Positions 1 through 9,889 of a stretch of DNA of 64,000 nucleotides are shown here, piece by piece. Below the pieces are notes generated by a model that made no database searches, had not been told where the DNA came from, and was given only the letters and a program-made list of their open reading frames with translations. Source of the stretch: Pseudomonadales bacterium (GTDB lineage Bacteria > Pseudomonadota > Gammaproteobacteria > Pseudomonadales > DC-out160); NCBI GenBank assembly GCA_019090455.1, contig JAHRWA010000032.1, forward strand, positions 124,001-188,000, written 5' to 3'. The stretch's first letter is position 1. Every line of letters begins with the position of its first letter. Made by a program: the position numbers and the translations under genes.

Positions 1-222
1 AAAACGGTACGGGCGCGAAACAGAATCACTAGTCCCCGTAGCAGTGGAGAGTTTGTCAACCTTGATAAAACGTTTCACTAACTTTTCACCCGCATATACG
101 TCCAATATGCCATCCGTCCCAGTCCAGTTTTGAACTGCACGCCCGAATTTATTTTGTATTTCCTGCGTACATCCCACATTCAAACTCGCTAACGCAACCG
201 CAGCTATTATTTTCGCCTTCAT
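1..222 (-). CDS. Lipoprotein-like protein, 3' end outside window
   Basis: A minus-strand frame is open from an ATG at 222 to the window edge, giving 74 codons with no stop. The start has a GGGG ribosome site six bases upstream, so I prefer it to the in-frame ATG at 237. The N-terminus has two lysines, a short alanine-rich hydrophobic stretch and a Cys at about residue 17 after Asn-Val-Gly, which looks like a lipoprotein signal although the -3 residue is not the usual Leu. The following segment (NWTGTDGILDVY, then RPYRF) suggests a small beta-rich periplasmic protein. It is divergent from coq7. I do not recognise the family with certainty and the C-terminus lies off the window. Confidence 0.6.
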   Translation of the reverse strand, partial: MKAKIIAAVALASLNVGCTQEIQNKFGRAVQNWTGTDGILDVYAGEKLVKRFIKVDKLSTATGTSDSVSRPYRF

Positions 223-371
223 TAAAACCCCATCCATTATGTTCGTTTATATGTCGACATCGATATTATCACAATCGTCCAACATTACACTTCAAAGGGG
301 TTCGCCACTCATGATACGTATATCGTGGTAACATATGAGTTAATTAATTCACCTTGCAACGGGAGACCCAC

Positions 372-1016
372 ATGTCCTCAAGACGATATACCTTTGTGGA
401 CAAACTCATCCAACAAGCCGAAAACGCGCTGAAAACTGTCGTTCCAAATAGCGTCAATTCAGATCGCCCTTCACCCTCGGAAAACAAACCTAATTCCAGA
501 TTAACAAAACACGAAGCGCGACATGTCGCTGGATTAATGAGAATAAACCACACTGGGGAAGTTTGCGCTCAGGCGCTTTACCAGGGCCAAGCACTCACGG
601 CACACCTTGAACAAGTTCGAGGTGCAATGGAGCAAGCAGCAAAAGAAGAAGAAGATCATCTCGCATGGTGTGAAAACCGACTCACTGAACTCGGTAGCCA
701 TACTAGCTATTTAAACCCTTTATTTTACGGACTGTCATTCGGAATGGGAGCTGCGGCTGGCATCATAGGGGACAAATGGAGCTTAGGGTTTGTAGCCGAA
801 ACGGAACATCAAGTGGTCAGACATCTGGACAGTCACCTGCAGGAAATTCCAATTCGCGACAAAAGAAGCCGCGCTATTCTAGAGAAAATGAAAGAAGAGG
901 AATTACATCATGCTACCACTGCAACTGATAATGGAGGCGAGCCGCTACCCCAACCGGTTAAAAAGGCAATGAGTATTGCCTCAAAAGTCATGACGAAGTC
1001 CACTTACCGGATTTAA
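372..1016 (+). CDS. coq7: Coq7, 3-demethoxyubiquinol hydroxylase
   Basis: Coq7 is the di-iron monooxygenase of ubiquinone biosynthesis that hydroxylates the demethoxyubiquinol ring. The 214-residue product matches the usual length of the Pseudomonas-type enzyme. Visible iron ligands are Glu63 (in HTGEVCAQ), the EEEDH motif near residues 92-96, Glu143/145 before a His, and the C-terminal EEELHH motif near 175-180. I chose the ATG at 372 because GGGAGA lies six bases before it; an upstream in-frame TTG at 354 has no such site. The gene converges on speD with an 89-base gap, the same coq7-speD-osmC-crp neighbourhood as in Pseudomonas. It is the alternative to the flavin hydroxylase UbiF, so the C6 step is probably done by this protein. 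Confidence 0.95.
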   Translation: MSSRRYTFVDKLIQQAENALKTVVPNSVNSDRPSPSENKPNSRLTKHEARHVAGLMRINHTGEVCAQALYQGQALTAHLEQVRGAMEQAAKEEEDHLAWCENRLTELGSHTSYLNPLFYGLSFGMGAAAGIIGDKWSLGFVAETEHQVVRHLDSHLQEIPIRDKRSRAILEKMKEEELHHATTATDNGGEPLPQPVKKAMSIASKVMTKSTYRI

Positions 1017-1105
1017 TTTCCCAGTTTCCGAATTTAACATTCATCGGATTTAAGACCTACCAAAATTCAAGCCTAGAAGACAGGACCACTGGCACCTCAA
1101 AGTAT

Positions 1106-1951
1106 TCATTTTCCGAGGTCGTAATTGCGCCCATAGAATATCTCAAACATCTCCTGCTGCAGACACTCCCTTACAGTCACCATTTCTTTTTCGCTCAGGT
1201 CATCAATGCCCGCACCAAACAAATAATTATCGAGAATGAATTCTTTTAATAACATTTTTGTATGAAATATATTTTCTTGGTAAACATTCACATCAATCAG
1301 CTGATATAGCGATTTTGTATCGGTGGAAATATAGTTTTGCACCGAGTTAATATCGTGATCGACGTAATGCTTATGGCCATTTACATCCCTAGTAAAGCCA
1401 CGAATACGATAGTCCATTGTCACAATATCAGAATCAAAACAATGAATGAGATAATTCAAAGCGCGTAAAGGAGAAATTAGCCCGCAAGTTGAAACATCAA
1501 TATCAACTCTAAAAGTACTAATACCACTATGAGGGTGGCTTTCAGGATAAGTGTGTACTGTCACATGGCTCTTATCAAGATGAGCCAATATGGTTTCAGA
1601 GACGGGAACCGGCATTTCAGAATCGAAAGCAGGTGCTTTGGGAACAGGGCCCGGCTCCTCCCGCCTATCACTTTCATCTGGCGGACGACTATGCTCGGCG
1701 ATCAACATGGTGACACTCGAACCTTGCGGGTCATAGTCTTGCCGCGACACACTCAATACGTTGGCGCCAATAATATTAGTGACTTCGAGCAATATCTGCG
1801 ACAACCGTTCGGCGTTATACAGTTCATCAATGTACTTTATATACTCTTTCTGGTCGCTCTCTGTGCGCGTATAACAGATATCATAGATATTAAAACTAAG
1901 TGATTTAGTTAAGTTGTTAAACCCATGGAGTTGCAGCTTTTTATCTACCAT
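1106..1951 (-). CDS. speD: S-adenosylmethionine decarboxylase proenzyme
   Basis: SpeD decarboxylates S-adenosylmethionine to provide the aminopropyl donor for spermidine. The protein (281 residues) is of the bacterial long type; the N-terminal [17 protein letters not shown] block is characteristic. The self-processing site is Lys127-Ser128 in [15 protein letters not shown]; cleavage there would turn Ser128 into the pyruvoyl cofactor. It is somewhat longer than the 264-residue E. coli enzyme, with an extra proline- and acid-rich segment at about residues 88-115 just before the cleavage site. It is read in the same direction as the OsmC gene upstream, 31 bases away, so the two may share a transcript. 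No speE is seen in the window. Confidence 0.95.
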   Translation of the reverse strand: MVDKKLQLHGFNNLTKSLSFNIYDICYTRTESDQKEYIKYIDELYNAERLSQILLEVTNIIGANVLSVSRQDYDPQGSSVTMLIAEHSRPPDESDRREEPGPVPKAPAFDSEMPVPVSETILAHLDKSHVTVHTYPESHPHSGISTFRVDIDVSTCGLISPLRALNYLIHCFDSDIVTMDYRIRGFTRDVNGHKHYVDHDINSVQNYISTDTKSLYQLIDVNVYQENIFHTKMLLKEFILDNYLFGAGIDDLSEKEMVTVRECLQQEMFEIFYGRNYDLGK

Positions 1952-1982
1952 ATGTAGCAGTCTTTCACGCCCTTCTATTGCC

Positions 1983-2408
1983 TTAAACTGTTAATTCTTT
2001 CATTTCATAACTATGGGTAATTTTAACACCGGCTTTGCTCAACATGATGGAAGCCGAGCAATACTTTTCAGCAGACAACTCCACAGCCCGTTTTACATGT
2101 GCTTCCTTTAATTTCTCACCGCTAACGATAAAGTGGAGATGAATCTTCTCAAATACAGCAGGCACCTCATCCACTCTCTCTGCCTCAATTTCAGTGACAC
2201 AACTCGATATATTTTGCCTCGATTTCTTAAGTATATGAACCACATCAAACGAAGCGCAACCCCCCATCCCCACCAACAGCGTTTCCATTGGCCGAGCGCC
2301 CGCGTTATTACCACCATGATCTTCTGGGCCGTCCATAGAAATAAAATGGCCAGTACCCGTTTCACCAACAAATCGGACGTCACCATCCCACCTAATTGTT
2401 GTTTTCAT
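1983..2408 (-). CDS. OsmC/Ohr family protein, YhfA-like
   Basis: This is an OsmC-fold protein of 141 residues, closest in pattern to the E. coli YhfA group rather than to Ohr. OsmC-fold proteins are often thiol-dependent peroxidases, but the YhfA group has no settled function. The conserved segment [29 protein letters not shown] contains the expected first Cys, and a second Cys lies in [15 protein letters not shown] place the start at the ATG at 2408, which has GAGGGGATTAGA directly upstream; the frame stays open for 26 more codons without a better site. It is divergent from crp, and the 264-base gap between them holds a CRP-like box, as in the conserved crp-yhfA pairing of gammaproteobacteria. 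Confidence 0.88.
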   Translation of the reverse strand: MKTTIRWDGDVRFVGETGTGHFISMDGPEDHGGNNAGARPMETLLVGMGGCASFDVVHILKKSRQNISSCVTEIEAERVDEVPAVFEKIHLHFIVSGEKLKEAHVKRAVELSAEKYCSASIMLSKAGVKITHSYEMKELTV

Positions 2409-2535
2409 TCTAATCCCCTCAATATCTGACCCACAAACTGCGCGGACTTTATCATAAATAGAAAGTACCTGTACCGACCAATTCATGGCCTAACGCTATA
2501 TCTACCGGTAATTCATTTAGTTATGTGGATTTCGC

Positions 2536-2551
2536 TGTGACTAATCGCACA
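2536..2551. promoter_or_regulatory. CRP-type operator between osmC and crp
   Basis: The sequence TGTGA-CTAATC-GCACA matches the CRP consensus TGTGA-N6-TCACA at nine of ten core positions. It lies 122 bases upstream of crp and about 128 bases upstream of the divergent OsmC gene. Autoregulation of crp/vfr is known in relatives; that this box does it here is inference. Confidence 0.6.
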
Positions 2552-2672
2552 GGTTCACCCCTAATTTCTAGCTTATCATCGGTTTTACAGTCATAATAAA
2601 TTGTAAGGGTACGATTAATGCACTGGGTTGCACCTTGATTTCTCTCACTAACCAGAGCAAAGAAGGCTTGGA

Positions 2673-3305
2673 ATGGCGCTGATTCAAAATAAAGTTATTG
2701 GAGACGAAGAAGATTTTCTCTCCCACTGCCATCGCCGTAAATATCCCGCAAAGAGCACAATCATCTACGCGGGCGATGATTCGGACGCCCTTTATTATAT
2801 CATTCGTGGTTCCGTCACCGTTATTATCGAAGATGATGACGGTAGAGAAATGATCATGGCATACCTCAATGAAGGCGATTTCTTCGGAGAAATGGGTTTA
2901 TTTGAGGATACCGCCAGTCGAAGTGCCTGGATCAAGGCTAAAACGGAATGTGAAGTTGCCGAAATCAGCTATCAAAAATTCAAAGAATTAGTGAAAGAAG
3001 ATGCGGATATACTCTTCGCAGTCAGCGCACAAATTGCCGGCCGACTCAGAGCCACTACTCGAAAAGTAGGTGATTTGGCTTTTTTAGACGTCACAGGACG
3101 GGTCGCGCATACTTTATTAGATCTTTGCAAGCAACCTGATGCAATGACTCACCCTGACGGCATGCAAATCAAGATTACCCGCCAAGAAATAGGGCGTATC
3201 GTTGGTTGCTCAAGAGAGATGGTAGGCCGAGTACTTAAGACCTTAGAAGAACAAGGGCTGGTCTCGGTAAAAGGCAAAACAATGGTGGTATTTGGTACCC
3301 GTTGA
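2673..3305 (+). CDS. crp: CRP/Vfr-type cyclic AMP receptor regulator
   Basis: This is a global transcription factor of the CRP family, 210 residues. The N-terminal beta-roll binds the cyclic nucleotide: the phosphate-binding cassette is [12 protein letters not shown] followed by SRSAW near residues 70-88. A helix-turn-helix is visible in the C-terminal third ([20 protein letters not shown]), where RxxxxR-type recognition-helix residues are those of CRP rather than FNR; no FNR cysteine cluster is present. Neighbours (trpC on one side, OsmC and speD on the other) are those of Pseudomonas vfr. A CRP-like box lies in its upstream region, so autoregulation is likely. It converges on trpC with only 23 bases between the genes and no visible terminator. 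Confidence 0.95.
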   Translation: MALIQNKVIGDEEDFLSHCHRRKYPAKSTIIYAGDDSDALYYIIRGSVTVIIEDDDGREMIMAYLNEGDFFGEMGLFEDTASRSAWIKAKTECEVAEISYQKFKELVKEDADILFAVSAQIAGRLRATTRKVGDLAFLDVTGRVAHTLLDLCKQPDAMTHPDGMQIKITRQEIGRIVGCSREMVGRVLKTLEEQGLVSVKGKTMVVFGTR

Positions 3306-3328
3306 GAATTGATTTAAGCAGTACATTG

Positions 3329-4126
3329 CTAAACAAACAATTCTCTCAGTTTTTCTCCCGGGTCATTCGCTCTCATAAAAGCCTCACCCACAAGAAAAGC
3401 ATTCACTTTTCGCTCACGCATAGCGGCTACATCCGTCTGATTCCGAATCCCACTTTCCGTGACGACCACACGATCTTTCGGAATTTTATCTAACAGCCGA
3501 TAAGTATTATCGAGACTGACTTCAAAGCTATGCAGATCCCTATTATTAATACCGATTAACTGCGTATTCATAGGTAACGCTCTTTCTAGCTCCTCTTCAT
3601 TATGAACCTCTACCAACACATCCATATTCCATCGATGAGCATAGTCACTCAATTCTGACATCTGCATATCCGACAGAGCTGCCGCTATTAACAATATGCA
3701 ATCGGCATTGATTGCTCTGGCCTCTGCCACTTGATAAATATCAACAATAAAATCTTTTCGAATAACGGGTAACTTAGTCGCTGTGCGAGCTTGCTCAAGA
3801 TATAAATCAGAACCTTGAAAAAAATCCACATCTGTAAGCACAGACAGACAACTTGCACCGCCCAACTCATAACTCTTTGCTATCGCAATAGGATCGAAGT
3901 CTTCACGAATAACGCCTTTAGAAGGAGAGGCTTTTTTAATTTCCGCAATAACTCCCGATTTACCCGCAGCGATACTCGATATTATCGCAGCGGCAAAACC
4001 TCGAACTACACTAGACTCTTTCGCTTTGTCTTCCATCTCAAGCAAAGAACAACAGGCACTACGCTGAGCCACCTCTTCTCCTTTTCGCGCTAGTATTTTT
4101 TTTAAGATAGTCGCTTGTTTTGCCAT
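3329..4126 (-). CDS. trpC: Indole-3-glycerol phosphate synthase
   Basis: TrpC converts carboxyphenylamino-deoxyribulose phosphate to indole-3-glycerol phosphate in tryptophan synthesis. At 265 residues it is a single-domain TIM barrel, not fused to TrpF. Visible family signatures are [12 protein letters not shown] (catalytic Lys), the LSVLTD block, VIRKDFIVD (catalytic Lys), LIGINNRDL, and VTESGI with the phosphate-binding GEAFM near the C-terminus. It is the last gene of trpE-trpG-trpD-trpC, starting 20 bases after trpD stops. The ATG at 4126 has only a weak ribosome site, which would fit translational coupling to trpD. Confidence 0.97.
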   Translation of the reverse strand: MAKQATILKKILARKGEEVAQRSACCSLLEMEDKAKESSVVRGFAAAIISSIAAGKSGVIAEIKKASPSKGVIREDFDPIAIAKSYELGGASCLSVLTDVDFFQGSDLYLEQARTATKLPVIRKDFIVDIYQVAEARAINADCILLIAAALSDMQMSELSDYAHRWNMDVLVEVHNEEELERALPMNTQLIGINNRDLHSFEVSLDNTYRLLDKIPKDRVVVTESGIRNQTDVAAMRERKVNAFLVGEAFMRANDPGEKLRELFV

Positions 4127-4146
4127 GTTAGTTCTATGCTCTCTAC

Positions 4147-5184
4147 CTATTCACTATATATAGAAGTAAAACTGATTAACTCTTTCAGCTTCCCACTTGC
4201 CAAGCCACTGCCAATGGCATCTTGGGCCATTGCAACACCTTGAGCTAAATCCGAAACCAAATTAGCGGCATAAATTGCGGCCCCCGCGTTTAAGCATACA
4301 ATATCGTGCGCGGGGCCGGGTTCATTTGCTAATACAGAATCAATCATTCTTAGGCTCTCTTCCACACCATCAACACGCAACGTTGATAATGCAGCCCTCT
4401 TCATCCCAAATTGTTCCGGCTCAACGGAGTACTCACTTATCTCGCCGTTTTTCAATTCAGCGACATAGGTCTTATCGCCAATACTGATTTCATCCATTCC
4501 ATCTGCGGAATGCACCACCAACACATGCTCGCTACCCAGAACTTTCAACACCTCAGCAAGCGGTCTCACCAACTCCCGACTAAAGACTCCAAGCACCTGA
4601 TTCGGCGCTCCGGCCGGATTAGTCAAAGGACCGAGTACGTTAAAAATGGTTCTCACTGCCATTTCTTTACGCGGACCTATCGCATGTTTCATCGCACTAT
4701 GGTGGAGAGGGGCAAACATAAAACCAACTCCAAGACTCTCCACACAGCGCGCCACTTGCTCTGCTGTGATATCAAGCTTCACCCCCGCCGCTTCCAACAC
4801 ATCGGCACTACCGCAACTACTGGAAACAGAACGATTGCCATGTTTTGCGACGCTACCACCCGCGGCCGCAACCACGAAAGCACTCGCGGTGGAAATATTA
4901 AAAGTATTGATGCCATCTCCACCGGTACCACAAGTATCAACCAAATTTTCTCTAGAAACCACATCTGAAGATACTGCCACCGCGCTTGCCAGCTTTCGCA
5001 TGACGGTGGCGGCACCCACTATCTCATCCACAGTCTCGCCCTTCATTCTTAGCCCCACTAAAAACCCACCAATTTGCGAAGGTGTTGCCTCCCCCGTCAT
5101 TATGGTTGTCATTACCTGAGTCATTTCCTCCGAGGTCAGATCTTTACGATCAATCACTGTCTTAATTGCAGTTTGTATATCCAC
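4147..5184 (-). CDS. trpD: Anthranilate phosphoribosyltransferase
   Basis: TrpD transfers the phosphoribosyl group from PRPP to anthranilate. The 345-residue product shows the glycine-rich PRPP loop [12 protein letters not shown], the KHGNRSVSS segment, the [16 protein letters not shown] block and the GPLTNPA motif, all typical of the family. I choose the GTG at 5184 because AGGAG lies six bases upstream and the resulting N-terminus (MDIQTAIK) matches relatives; a TTG two codons earlier would sit directly on the ribosome site. It follows trpG by 23 bases and precedes trpC by 20 bases, so the three are surely cotranscribed. Confidence 0.96.
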   Translation of the reverse strand: MDIQTAIKTVIDRKDLTSEEMTQVMTTIMTGEATPSQIGGFLVGLRMKGETVDEIVGAATVMRKLASAVAVSSDVVSRENLVDTCGTGGDGINTFNISTASAFVVAAAGGSVAKHGNRSVSSSCGSADVLEAAGVKLDITAEQVARCVESLGVGFMFAPLHHSAMKHAIGPRKEMAVRTIFNVLGPLTNPAGAPNQVLGVFSRELVRPLAEVLKVLGSEHVLVVHSADGMDEISIGDKTYVAELKNGEISEYSVEPEQFGMKRAALSTLRVDGVEESLRMIDSVLANEPGPAHDIVCLNAGAAIYAANLVSDLAQGVAMAQDAIGSGLASGKLKELISFTSIYSE

Positions 5185-5207
5185 GGTCAACTCCTATTTA
5201 ATTCAAG

Positions 5208-5786
5208 TTAGTCTGCCAAGAAATTTGATAACAACTGGTGACCATATTCCGTCAAGATAGACTCTGGGTGAAACTGCACCCCCTCCACATCTAACTGTTT
5301 ATGTCGAATCCCCATAATTTCATCCATCTTTCCGTCTTCAGTTTCTGTCCAAGCCGTCACCTCTAAACAGTCAGGCAAACTGGCTTGCTCTACCACTAGC
5401 GAATGGTATCGAGTCGCAATATAGGACACGGGAATATCTTTAAAAACGCCTTCGTTAATATGATGTATCGGTGACGTTTTACCGTGCATCACCTGTTTCG
5501 CTCGAACAATATTACCACCAAAAGCCTGGGCAATACTTTGATGCCCCAAACAGATACCCAATACCGGCAACTTGCCTGCAAACTGTTTAATCACTTCCAA
5601 GGAGATCCCTGCTTCATTGGGCGTACAAGGGCCGGGAGAAATAACAATACGCTCCGGCGCGAGTGATTCAACATCAGCAACGCTAATCTCATCATTTCGT
5701 ACAACCTGTACCTCTGCGCCGAGCTCACTTAAATACTGAACTACGTTATAAGTAAAAGAATCATAATTATCGATCATTAATAGCAT
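5208..5786 (-). CDS. trpG: Anthranilate synthase, glutamine amidotransferase subunit
   Basis: TrpG is the class I glutaminase that feeds ammonia to TrpE; in some bacteria the same protein also serves aminodeoxychorismate synthase. The 192-residue protein has the N-terminal [11 protein letters not shown] motif, the nucleophile Cys79 in LGICLGHQ, and the C-terminal His-Glu pair in [11 protein letters not shown]. It starts five bases after trpE ends, with AGGAG overlapping the end of trpE. No second pabA-like gene is seen nearby, so a dual role in folate synthesis is possible but cannot be judged from the window. Confidence 0.97.
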   Translation of the reverse strand: MLLMIDNYDSFTYNVVQYLSELGAEVQVVRNDEISVADVESLAPERIVISPGPCTPNEAGISLEVIKQFAGKLPVLGICLGHQSIAQAFGGNIVRAKQVMHGKTSPIHHINEGVFKDIPVSYIATRYHSLVVEQASLPDCLEVTAWTETEDGKMDEIMGIRHKQLDVEGVQFHPESILTEYGHQLLSNFLAD

Positions 5787-5791
5787 GTCAC

Positions 5792-7360
5792 TTAGCTCCT
5801 ACCCTTTCCAGTTGATCCACTTAAGGGCAATCCATTCACCGACATAGCCACTGCCTTAAATATAGCGCGCCCTTTATTCATCGTTTCTTTCCACTCCATT
5901 AACGGTACTGAATCTGCCACAATGCCGCCGCCTGCCTGTATATGCAAAACTTCATCCTTTATCACGGCTGTTCGTATAGCAATGGCAGTATCCATATCTC
6001 CCTGCCAAGTCAGATAGCCAATAGCACCACCATAAACACCTCGCTTCACCGGCTCGAGTTCATCGATAATTTCCATGGCTCGAATCTTGGGAGCACCACT
6101 CAGTGTTCCCGCAGGAAACGTTGCCCTAAGCACATCAATAGCAGTGAGTCCCTCTTTTAACTTCCCTTCTACATTCGAAACAATGTGCATCACGTGGGAG
6201 TATCGCTCCACTGCCATTTTTTGAGTTAGGTGAACTTCCCCCACTTTCGCCACCCGTCCAACATCATTGCGCCCCAAATCGATTAGCATTAAATGTTCCG
6301 CGATTTCCTTAGGATCAGAAACTAACTCCCGCTCGAGGGCCAAATCTTTTTCTGCCGTTTCCCCTCTCTTGCGCGTCCCTGCAATAGGACGAACAGTCAC
6401 AACACCCTGTTCTACTCTCGTCAAAATTTCGGGAGATGATCCCACCACATGGAAATCGCCAAGATTCATGTGGTACATATACGGAGAGGGATTCAGATAA
6501 CGTAGTGCACGATACAAATTCAAAGGGGGCTCAGAATAAGGGATGCTCATTCGTTGCGATGGCACCACCTGCATCACATCACCCGCAAGAATATATTCTT
6601 TAATCGTATCCACTGCACCTTCATAACCTGCTTGCGTTAAGCCCGACACAAAGTCTGACTCTTTCACCTCTCGCCCACCAACAGCTTCTCTGCCATCTAT
6701 AACCGGTAACACATTAGGCGCTGGAGACTGCAATAGAGAAACAAGTTCTTCCAATCGAGCATTAGCCTTCGTCAGTGCCTCATTTTCTGCCGGATTAGCA
6801 TGAGTAATGACAAAAAGACTACCTCGCAGATTATCAAACACCACCACATCTTCAGAGAGCATTAGCAATATATCCGGCGACCCTATCGGGTCAAGCTTAT
6901 CCCTGCCTTTTAACCTTTTTTCAATATACTTAACGATGTCATAGGCAAAATAGCCCACCAACCCTCCGGTAAAGCGCGGTAGAATTTCCAGTTCTGGCAC
7001 CCGAAACTCGCTTTGATACTGCTCTACAAAAGCCAGCGGGTCTTCCACCTGCCGCTCTTCAACCACCTTCCCGTCTTTTTCGATCAACACTTTATAGCCG
7101 TACACTTTGAGGATAGTGCGACAAGGTAAGCCGATAATAGAATACCTTCCCCATTTCTCTCCCCCTTCCACTGATTCAAACAAATAACTATAAGGCCCAT
7201 TGGCTAACTTTAGATAGGTACTTAACGGCGTGTCTAAATCAGCAAGCACTTCTCGCATAACAGGAATACGATTAAACCCTTGATCCACAAAAGCTTGAAA
7301 CTGCTCAGATGACATATGTTCAGATGGCCCAGTTTTCGACGACCCGGTTCTTGACGACAT
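5792..7360 (-). CDS. trpE: Anthranilate synthase component I
   Basis: TrpE makes anthranilate from chorismate and is usually the feedback-regulated step. The protein has up to 522 residues. The N-terminal [13 protein letters not shown] region is the tryptophan-binding site area; catalytic-domain motifs include PFMYHM-like [35 protein letters not shown], and [19 protein letters not shown]. The start is uncertain: the ATG at 7360 has GGATC upstream, but an in-frame ATG at 7315 gives the N-terminus usual for relatives, and the 15 residues between them are a Ser/Gly-rich near-repeat that may be leader. No clear attenuator (Trp-codon leader peptide plus terminator) was found upstream. Unlike many relatives, no gph lies between it and rpe. 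Confidence 0.96.
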   Translation of the reverse strand: MSSRTGSSKTGPSEHMSSEQFQAFVDQGFNRIPVMREVLADLDTPLSTYLKLANGPYSYLFESVEGGEKWGRYSIIGLPCRTILKVYGYKVLIEKDGKVVEERQVEDPLAFVEQYQSEFRVPELEILPRFTGGLVGYFAYDIVKYIEKRLKGRDKLDPIGSPDILLMLSEDVVVFDNLRGSLFVITHANPAENEALTKANARLEELVSLLQSPAPNVLPVIDGREAVGGREVKESDFVSGLTQAGYEGAVDTIKEYILAGDVMQVVPSQRMSIPYSEPPLNLYRALRYLNPSPYMYHMNLGDFHVVGSSPEILTRVEQGVVTVRPIAGTRKRGETAEKDLALERELVSDPKEIAEHLMLIDLGRNDVGRVAKVGEVHLTQKMAVERYSHVMHIVSNVEGKLKEGLTAIDVLRATFPAGTLSGAPKIRAMEIIDELEPVKRGVYGGAIGYLTWQGDMDTAIAIRTAVIKDEVLHIQAGGGIVADSVPLMEWKETMNKGRAIFKAVAMSVNGLPLSGSTGKGRS

Positions 7361-7761
7361 GGCTTTGATCCAATTTATAAATTTTTATTACAATGCTAAA
7401 GACCGTCTCATTAGAATAGATAACAACTCTTTCTAACGACAAATTCTTTCAAACACCCATTCGCCAAGGATCTCCATATCATGAAATTCACTCGTTATGA
7501 GCTTTGATTCAGATAACGTATCTCTTAAATAATTTAGCTATAGATGGTTATATTGGAAGTTAATAACGGACGATCTAACGATAAAAATTGAGGTTGAACG
7601 TTACCATCGCCAAGAAAGCAATGGTAACTCTGACATTATCAATACCGGTATCTGCAGTATAAATGTCGAAGAAGAGAAGCTGAGGAAGTGATGTGAATTA
7701 TTCATGGCGCCACTTTATAGGAGATCATTCGATGAATCAAGACGAAAGCAGCCCGACTCTC
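7361..7761. other. Gap between trpE and rpe, no supported gene
   Basis: This 401-base AT-rich stretch sits where relatives carry gph (phosphoglycolate phosphatase). I see no complete gene, no haloacid dehalogenase motif and no clear hairpin. A short plus-strand open segment around 7560-7690 has no plausible start. The promoter for the trp genes must lie at the left end, but I could not single out a convincing -35/-10 pair. Confidence 0.6.
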
Positions 7762-8442
7762 TTATACATTTGCCAACTCAATTCTCATACTATCAATCAC
7801 TTTTTTATAATCGGGCTGCCCAAAAATAGCTGATCCAGATACAAAAGTATCTGCTCCCGCCTTTGCGATATCCTTGATATTACTGGGCGTGATTCCCCCA
7901 TCCACCTCTAACCGGATAGGCAAACCACTCTCATCAATAAGCTGTCGAACTTTTTGAATCTTACCTAAGGTACTGCCAATAAATTTCTGCCCCCCAAACC
8001 CAGGATTGACTGACATCAACAAAAGCATATCCATCTTATCCATCACATGATCCAAATAATGTAATGGCGTCGCAGGATTAAAAACAAGACCCGCTTTGCA
8101 ACCCCCATCTTTAATTAGCTGAAGACTTCGATCAATGTGATCAGAGGCTTCTGGATGGAAGGTAATATAGGTCGCTCCGGCCTTAATAAACTCACTAATC
8201 ATGCGGTCTACAGGTTTGACCATCAAATGAATATCAATAGGTGCTTTTATTCCATGATCTCGTAGGGACTTACACACCATAGGACCAATCGTCAGATTGG
8301 GTACATAATGATTATCCATAACATCAAAATGAACAATATCAGCACCGGCCTCAAGCACATTTGAGACTTCCTCACCAAGTCGCGCAAAATCAGCAGCCAA
8401 AATAGAAGGGGCTATCTTAAAATCCGTCTCAATCTCGGCCAT
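7762..8442 (-). CDS. rpe: Ribulose-phosphate 3-epimerase
   Basis: Rpe interconverts ribulose 5-phosphate and xylulose 5-phosphate in the pentose phosphate pathway. The 226-residue TIM barrel has the N-terminal [12 protein letters not shown] motif, the metal-binding [13 protein letters not shown] segment, the DIHLMV His, the [12 protein letters not shown] loop and the catalytic Asp in LEVDGGI. A GGAG site six to seven bases upstream supports the ATG at 8442. It lies upstream of trpE in the same direction, but the 401-base gap suggests separate transcription, and gph, usually in between, is absent. Confidence 0.97.
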   Translation of the reverse strand: MAEIETDFKIAPSILAADFARLGEEVSNVLEAGADIVHFDVMDNHYVPNLTIGPMVCKSLRDHGIKAPIDIHLMVKPVDRMISEFIKAGATYITFHPEASDHIDRSLQLIKDGGCKAGLVFNPATPLHYLDHVMDKMDMLLLMSVNPGFGGQKFIGSTLGKIQKVRQLIDESGLPIRLEVDGGITPSNIKDIAKAGADTFVSGSAIFGQPDYKKVIDSMRIELANV

Positions 8443-8710
8443 ATATCACTCCACACTCGTTTCCAAATCATCAATCATTAGAGAATTCATATTAAATACT
8501 AGCGTAAATATTTAAATTTCAAATTCGGCTCACTCTAAAGTGGTGCATTCTACACAAAAGCGACTTAGAGGAGGAAAATATATACACCCCACCTTGTAGC
8601 TTCGTCCCACCGTTATAGCTCTATACTGACTTTCTATACAGGGGCTCTATACTGAACGTAAATCCCAAAATAGCCATATCGAATTCAACTTAGAATAGGC
8701 CAATAAACCT

Positions 8711-9829
8711 ATGTTGATCCAAAGAAAAATATTGATTCAAAGAAAGGTGTTGACCCGAAGAGAAGTACCTCGCCAAAAAAAACTCATAATCTCTGTGGCT
8801 TCCGCCATTATCATCTTCGGATTTAGCGGAGAGAGCGCATGGGCGAAAAAAAAGAAATCCGATAAGCAGAAAGAACCCAAAGTTGTCGAAACTGCACCCA
8901 TCAAACTACCACCCAAGCTAACGCCAAACCTTATTGAAAAACAACGCAGTGAGGCCCTCTGCGAAGACCTAGATCCTAATACCAGCCCACACTGGCTACC
9001 GGACAACAGTGACGACACATTTTTAGCACTCTACTTCGCTAGTATCACAGCGAAAATCCAAGGAACACTATTACTTCTCCCTGAGAATGCACATCATCCC
9101 GACTGGCCTGGAACCATACATCAATTAAGAACAAGCATGCCTGATGAAGGCTGGTCTACAGTATCAATCGCCTTACCAGACTATATTTCAACAACAAAAA
9201 TACCACCTCGCCCTATTGTCTTGACTCCAAAAAGCTCAAATGACTCTAACGAAAAAGAAAAAAAGAAATCGAAAAAGAAGCAGAAAAAGAAAGTTTTCAA
9301 AGAAGTAGCAGAAAAACAAAAACCTACCCCCGTAAAGGAAGACTTAAAACAGGAAGATTCCAAACAAGACAACAAACTGCCATTTGAAGAACGCACTCAC
9401 CAGAGAATCAGTGAAGCTCTGAACTTTATCGAAAGTAAGGGCACCTCAAACGGTAAAATAATAGTAGTGGCAGAAGGCTTATCTGCGCTTTGGATTACTG
9501 AATTCTTAACCGGTAATTCAGCTCAAGCGTCCTCAACAAACCCCAGAGTAGATGCCGTAATCTTTATTGGCGGTAGAAGCATATCCGATTTCAAACACAT
9601 CAACCTTTCTCAATCTACCATTAAAATTGAACAACCATTTCTCGACATAACAAATTCAAATGATGAAAGTTATTCAATGGCAAATCAACGTTCAAAGCTA
9701 GCAAAGCAGGCGGGGCACAAACAATATCAACGATTAATACTGGCCTCCCCACTACACCACGGAAGCCAAGATTCACAACTCTTTAGTCGTATAAAAGGTT
9801 GGCTGAAAAGGCATTTTGATAGGAAGTAA
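8711..9829 (+). CDS. DUF3530 family secreted protein
   Basis: The 372-residue product matches the DUF3530 family, proteins with an alpha/beta-hydrolase-like core found beside housekeeping genes in Pseudomonas-like bacteria; no activity is established. A signal peptide is visible (KKLIISVASAIIIFGF, cleavage likely after SAWA near residue 45). The mature part begins with a lysine-rich stretch, and a long lysine/glutamate linker interrupts the middle (about residues 178-225). The core includes GTLLLLPENAHHPDWPGTI and a VVAEGLSALWI strand-turn where a hydrolase nucleophile would sit, but no intact GxSxG is seen. The first 18 residues are a three-fold near-repeat (LIQRK-I, LIQRK-V, LTRRE), so the true start may be a later TTG. 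Function unknown. Confidence 0.75.
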   Translation: MLIQRKILIQRKVLTRREVPRQKKLIISVASAIIIFGFSGESAWAKKKKSDKQKEPKVVETAPIKLPPKLTPNLIEKQRSEALCEDLDPNTSPHWLPDNSDDTFLALYFASITAKIQGTLLLLPENAHHPDWPGTIHQLRTSMPDEGWSTVSIALPDYISTTKIPPRPIVLTPKSSNDSNEKEKKKSKKKQKKKVFKEVAEKQKPTPVKEDLKQEDSKQDNKLPFEERTHQRISEALNFIESKGTSNGKIIVVAEGLSALWITEFLTGNSAQASSTNPRVDAVIFIGGRSISDFKHINLSQSTIKIEQPFLDITNSNDESYSMANQRSKLAKQAGHKQYQRLILASPLHHGSQDSQLFSRIKGWLKRHFDRK

Positions 9830-9853
9830 AACTGTTTCAACTTGGTTTAACTT

Positions 9854-9885
9854 TAACTTGTAAAAGCTCTAACTTGTAAAAGCTC
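9854..9885. repeat. 16-bp tandem direct repeat
   Basis: TAACTTGTAAAAGCTC occurs twice in perfect tandem in the short space between the convergent DUF3530 and djlA genes. It does not form an obvious hairpin. It belongs to a set of short tandem duplications scattered through the window. Confidence 0.9.
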
Positions 9886-9889
9886 TAAA

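Noticed and set aside
4411..4968. Long plus-strand ORF opposite trpD
   Set aside because: It is antisense to a highly conserved gene, has no ribosome site and no recognisable protein pattern; taken as a shadow of trpD.
7361..7460. Trp attenuator upstream of trpE
   Set aside because: No leader peptide with Trp codons and no terminator/antiterminator pair was found.
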